From assembly GCA_016791465.1 (NCBI GenBank), contig JAEUWE010000448.1, forward strand, positions 1 to 6,957: 6,957 nt of DNA. Direction: 5' to 3'. Positions 6,936 through 6,957 of this stretch are shown here, one piece after another. Positions within the stretch are counted from its first letter, which is position 1. Each line of letters starts with the position of its first letter. A program made the translations under genes and the position numbers. Under the pieces are notes generated by a model. The model ran no database searches. It was not told the DNA's origin and saw only the letters and a list, made by a program, of their open reading frames with translations. This stretch comes from Pseudobdellovibrionaceae bacterium. GTDB taxonomy: Bacteria > Bdellovibrionota > Bdellovibrionia > Bdellovibrionales > JAMPXM01.

Positions 6936-6957
6936 CGGTCGATCTGGCGATCGACCG
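6936..6957 (+). terminator. Perfect inverted repeat after the last gene, possible terminator
   Basis: CGGTCGATC (6936-6944) and GATCGACCG (6949-6957) form a perfect 9-bp stem with a 4-base TGGC loop, beginning one base after the CPBP gene stop codon. The location is right for an intrinsic terminator of the operon, but the window ends on the last stem base, so the required T-run cannot be seen. It could instead be one copy of an intergenic palindromic repeat or a mRNA 3'-end stabiliser. Confidence 0.55.

Noticed and set aside
1..6957. Pho boxes or internal promoters
   Set aside because: Gaps between genes are 20 bases or less and I found no paired CTGTCA-like direct repeats at the expected spacing; the regulating promoter most likely lies upstream of the window.

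Overview
The window is a gene-dense stretch in which seven protein-coding genes all lie on the + strand. Gaps between them are at most 20 bases, and two junctions are 4-base stop/start overlaps. The order is pstA (5' end cut off by the window edge), pstB, phoU, phoB, phoR, an aldehyde dehydrogenase gene and a gene for a CPBP-family (Abi/CAAX protease-like) membrane protein. A perfect 9-bp inverted repeat sits directly after the last stop codon, at the window edge. No tRNA, rRNA, CRISPR array, insertion sequence or prophage gene was seen, and no stretch without a gene is long enough to hold a separate promoter region.

The first five genes form a complete phosphate sensing and uptake-control module. 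PstA and PstB are the permease and ATPase of the high-affinity phosphate ABC transporter; PstS and PstC should lie just upstream. PhoU links transporter state to signalling. PhoR is the membrane histidine kinase and PhoB the DNA-binding response regulator. When phosphate is scarce, PhoR is expected to phosphorylate PhoB, which activates the Pho regulon and probably this operon. With phosphate plentiful, PstB and PhoU hold PhoR in its inhibitory state. All signature motifs of the five proteins are present, so the module looks functional.

The last two genes are less expected. The aldehyde dehydrogenase keeps its catalytic residues but belongs to a subgroup of uncertain substrate and has unusual substitutions. 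The final protein joins an N-terminal signal peptide and a P-G-x-x-Q-x-Y-x-G-Q membrane segment to a C-terminal CPBP domain with all three catalytic-type motifs. Their position suggests co-transcription with pho genes, but nothing in the sequence ties them to phosphate.

The organism is a Gram-negative-type bacterium of moderate, slightly GC-rich composition. Operon style and protein flavour are compatible with Bdellovibrionota or another delta-proteobacteria-like group, but this is an impression and not a demonstrated placement. Overall this is mostly an ordinary core-metabolism region. I found no convincing evidence of a wholly new system; the best leads are the two downstream passengers and the phoB/phoR junction.
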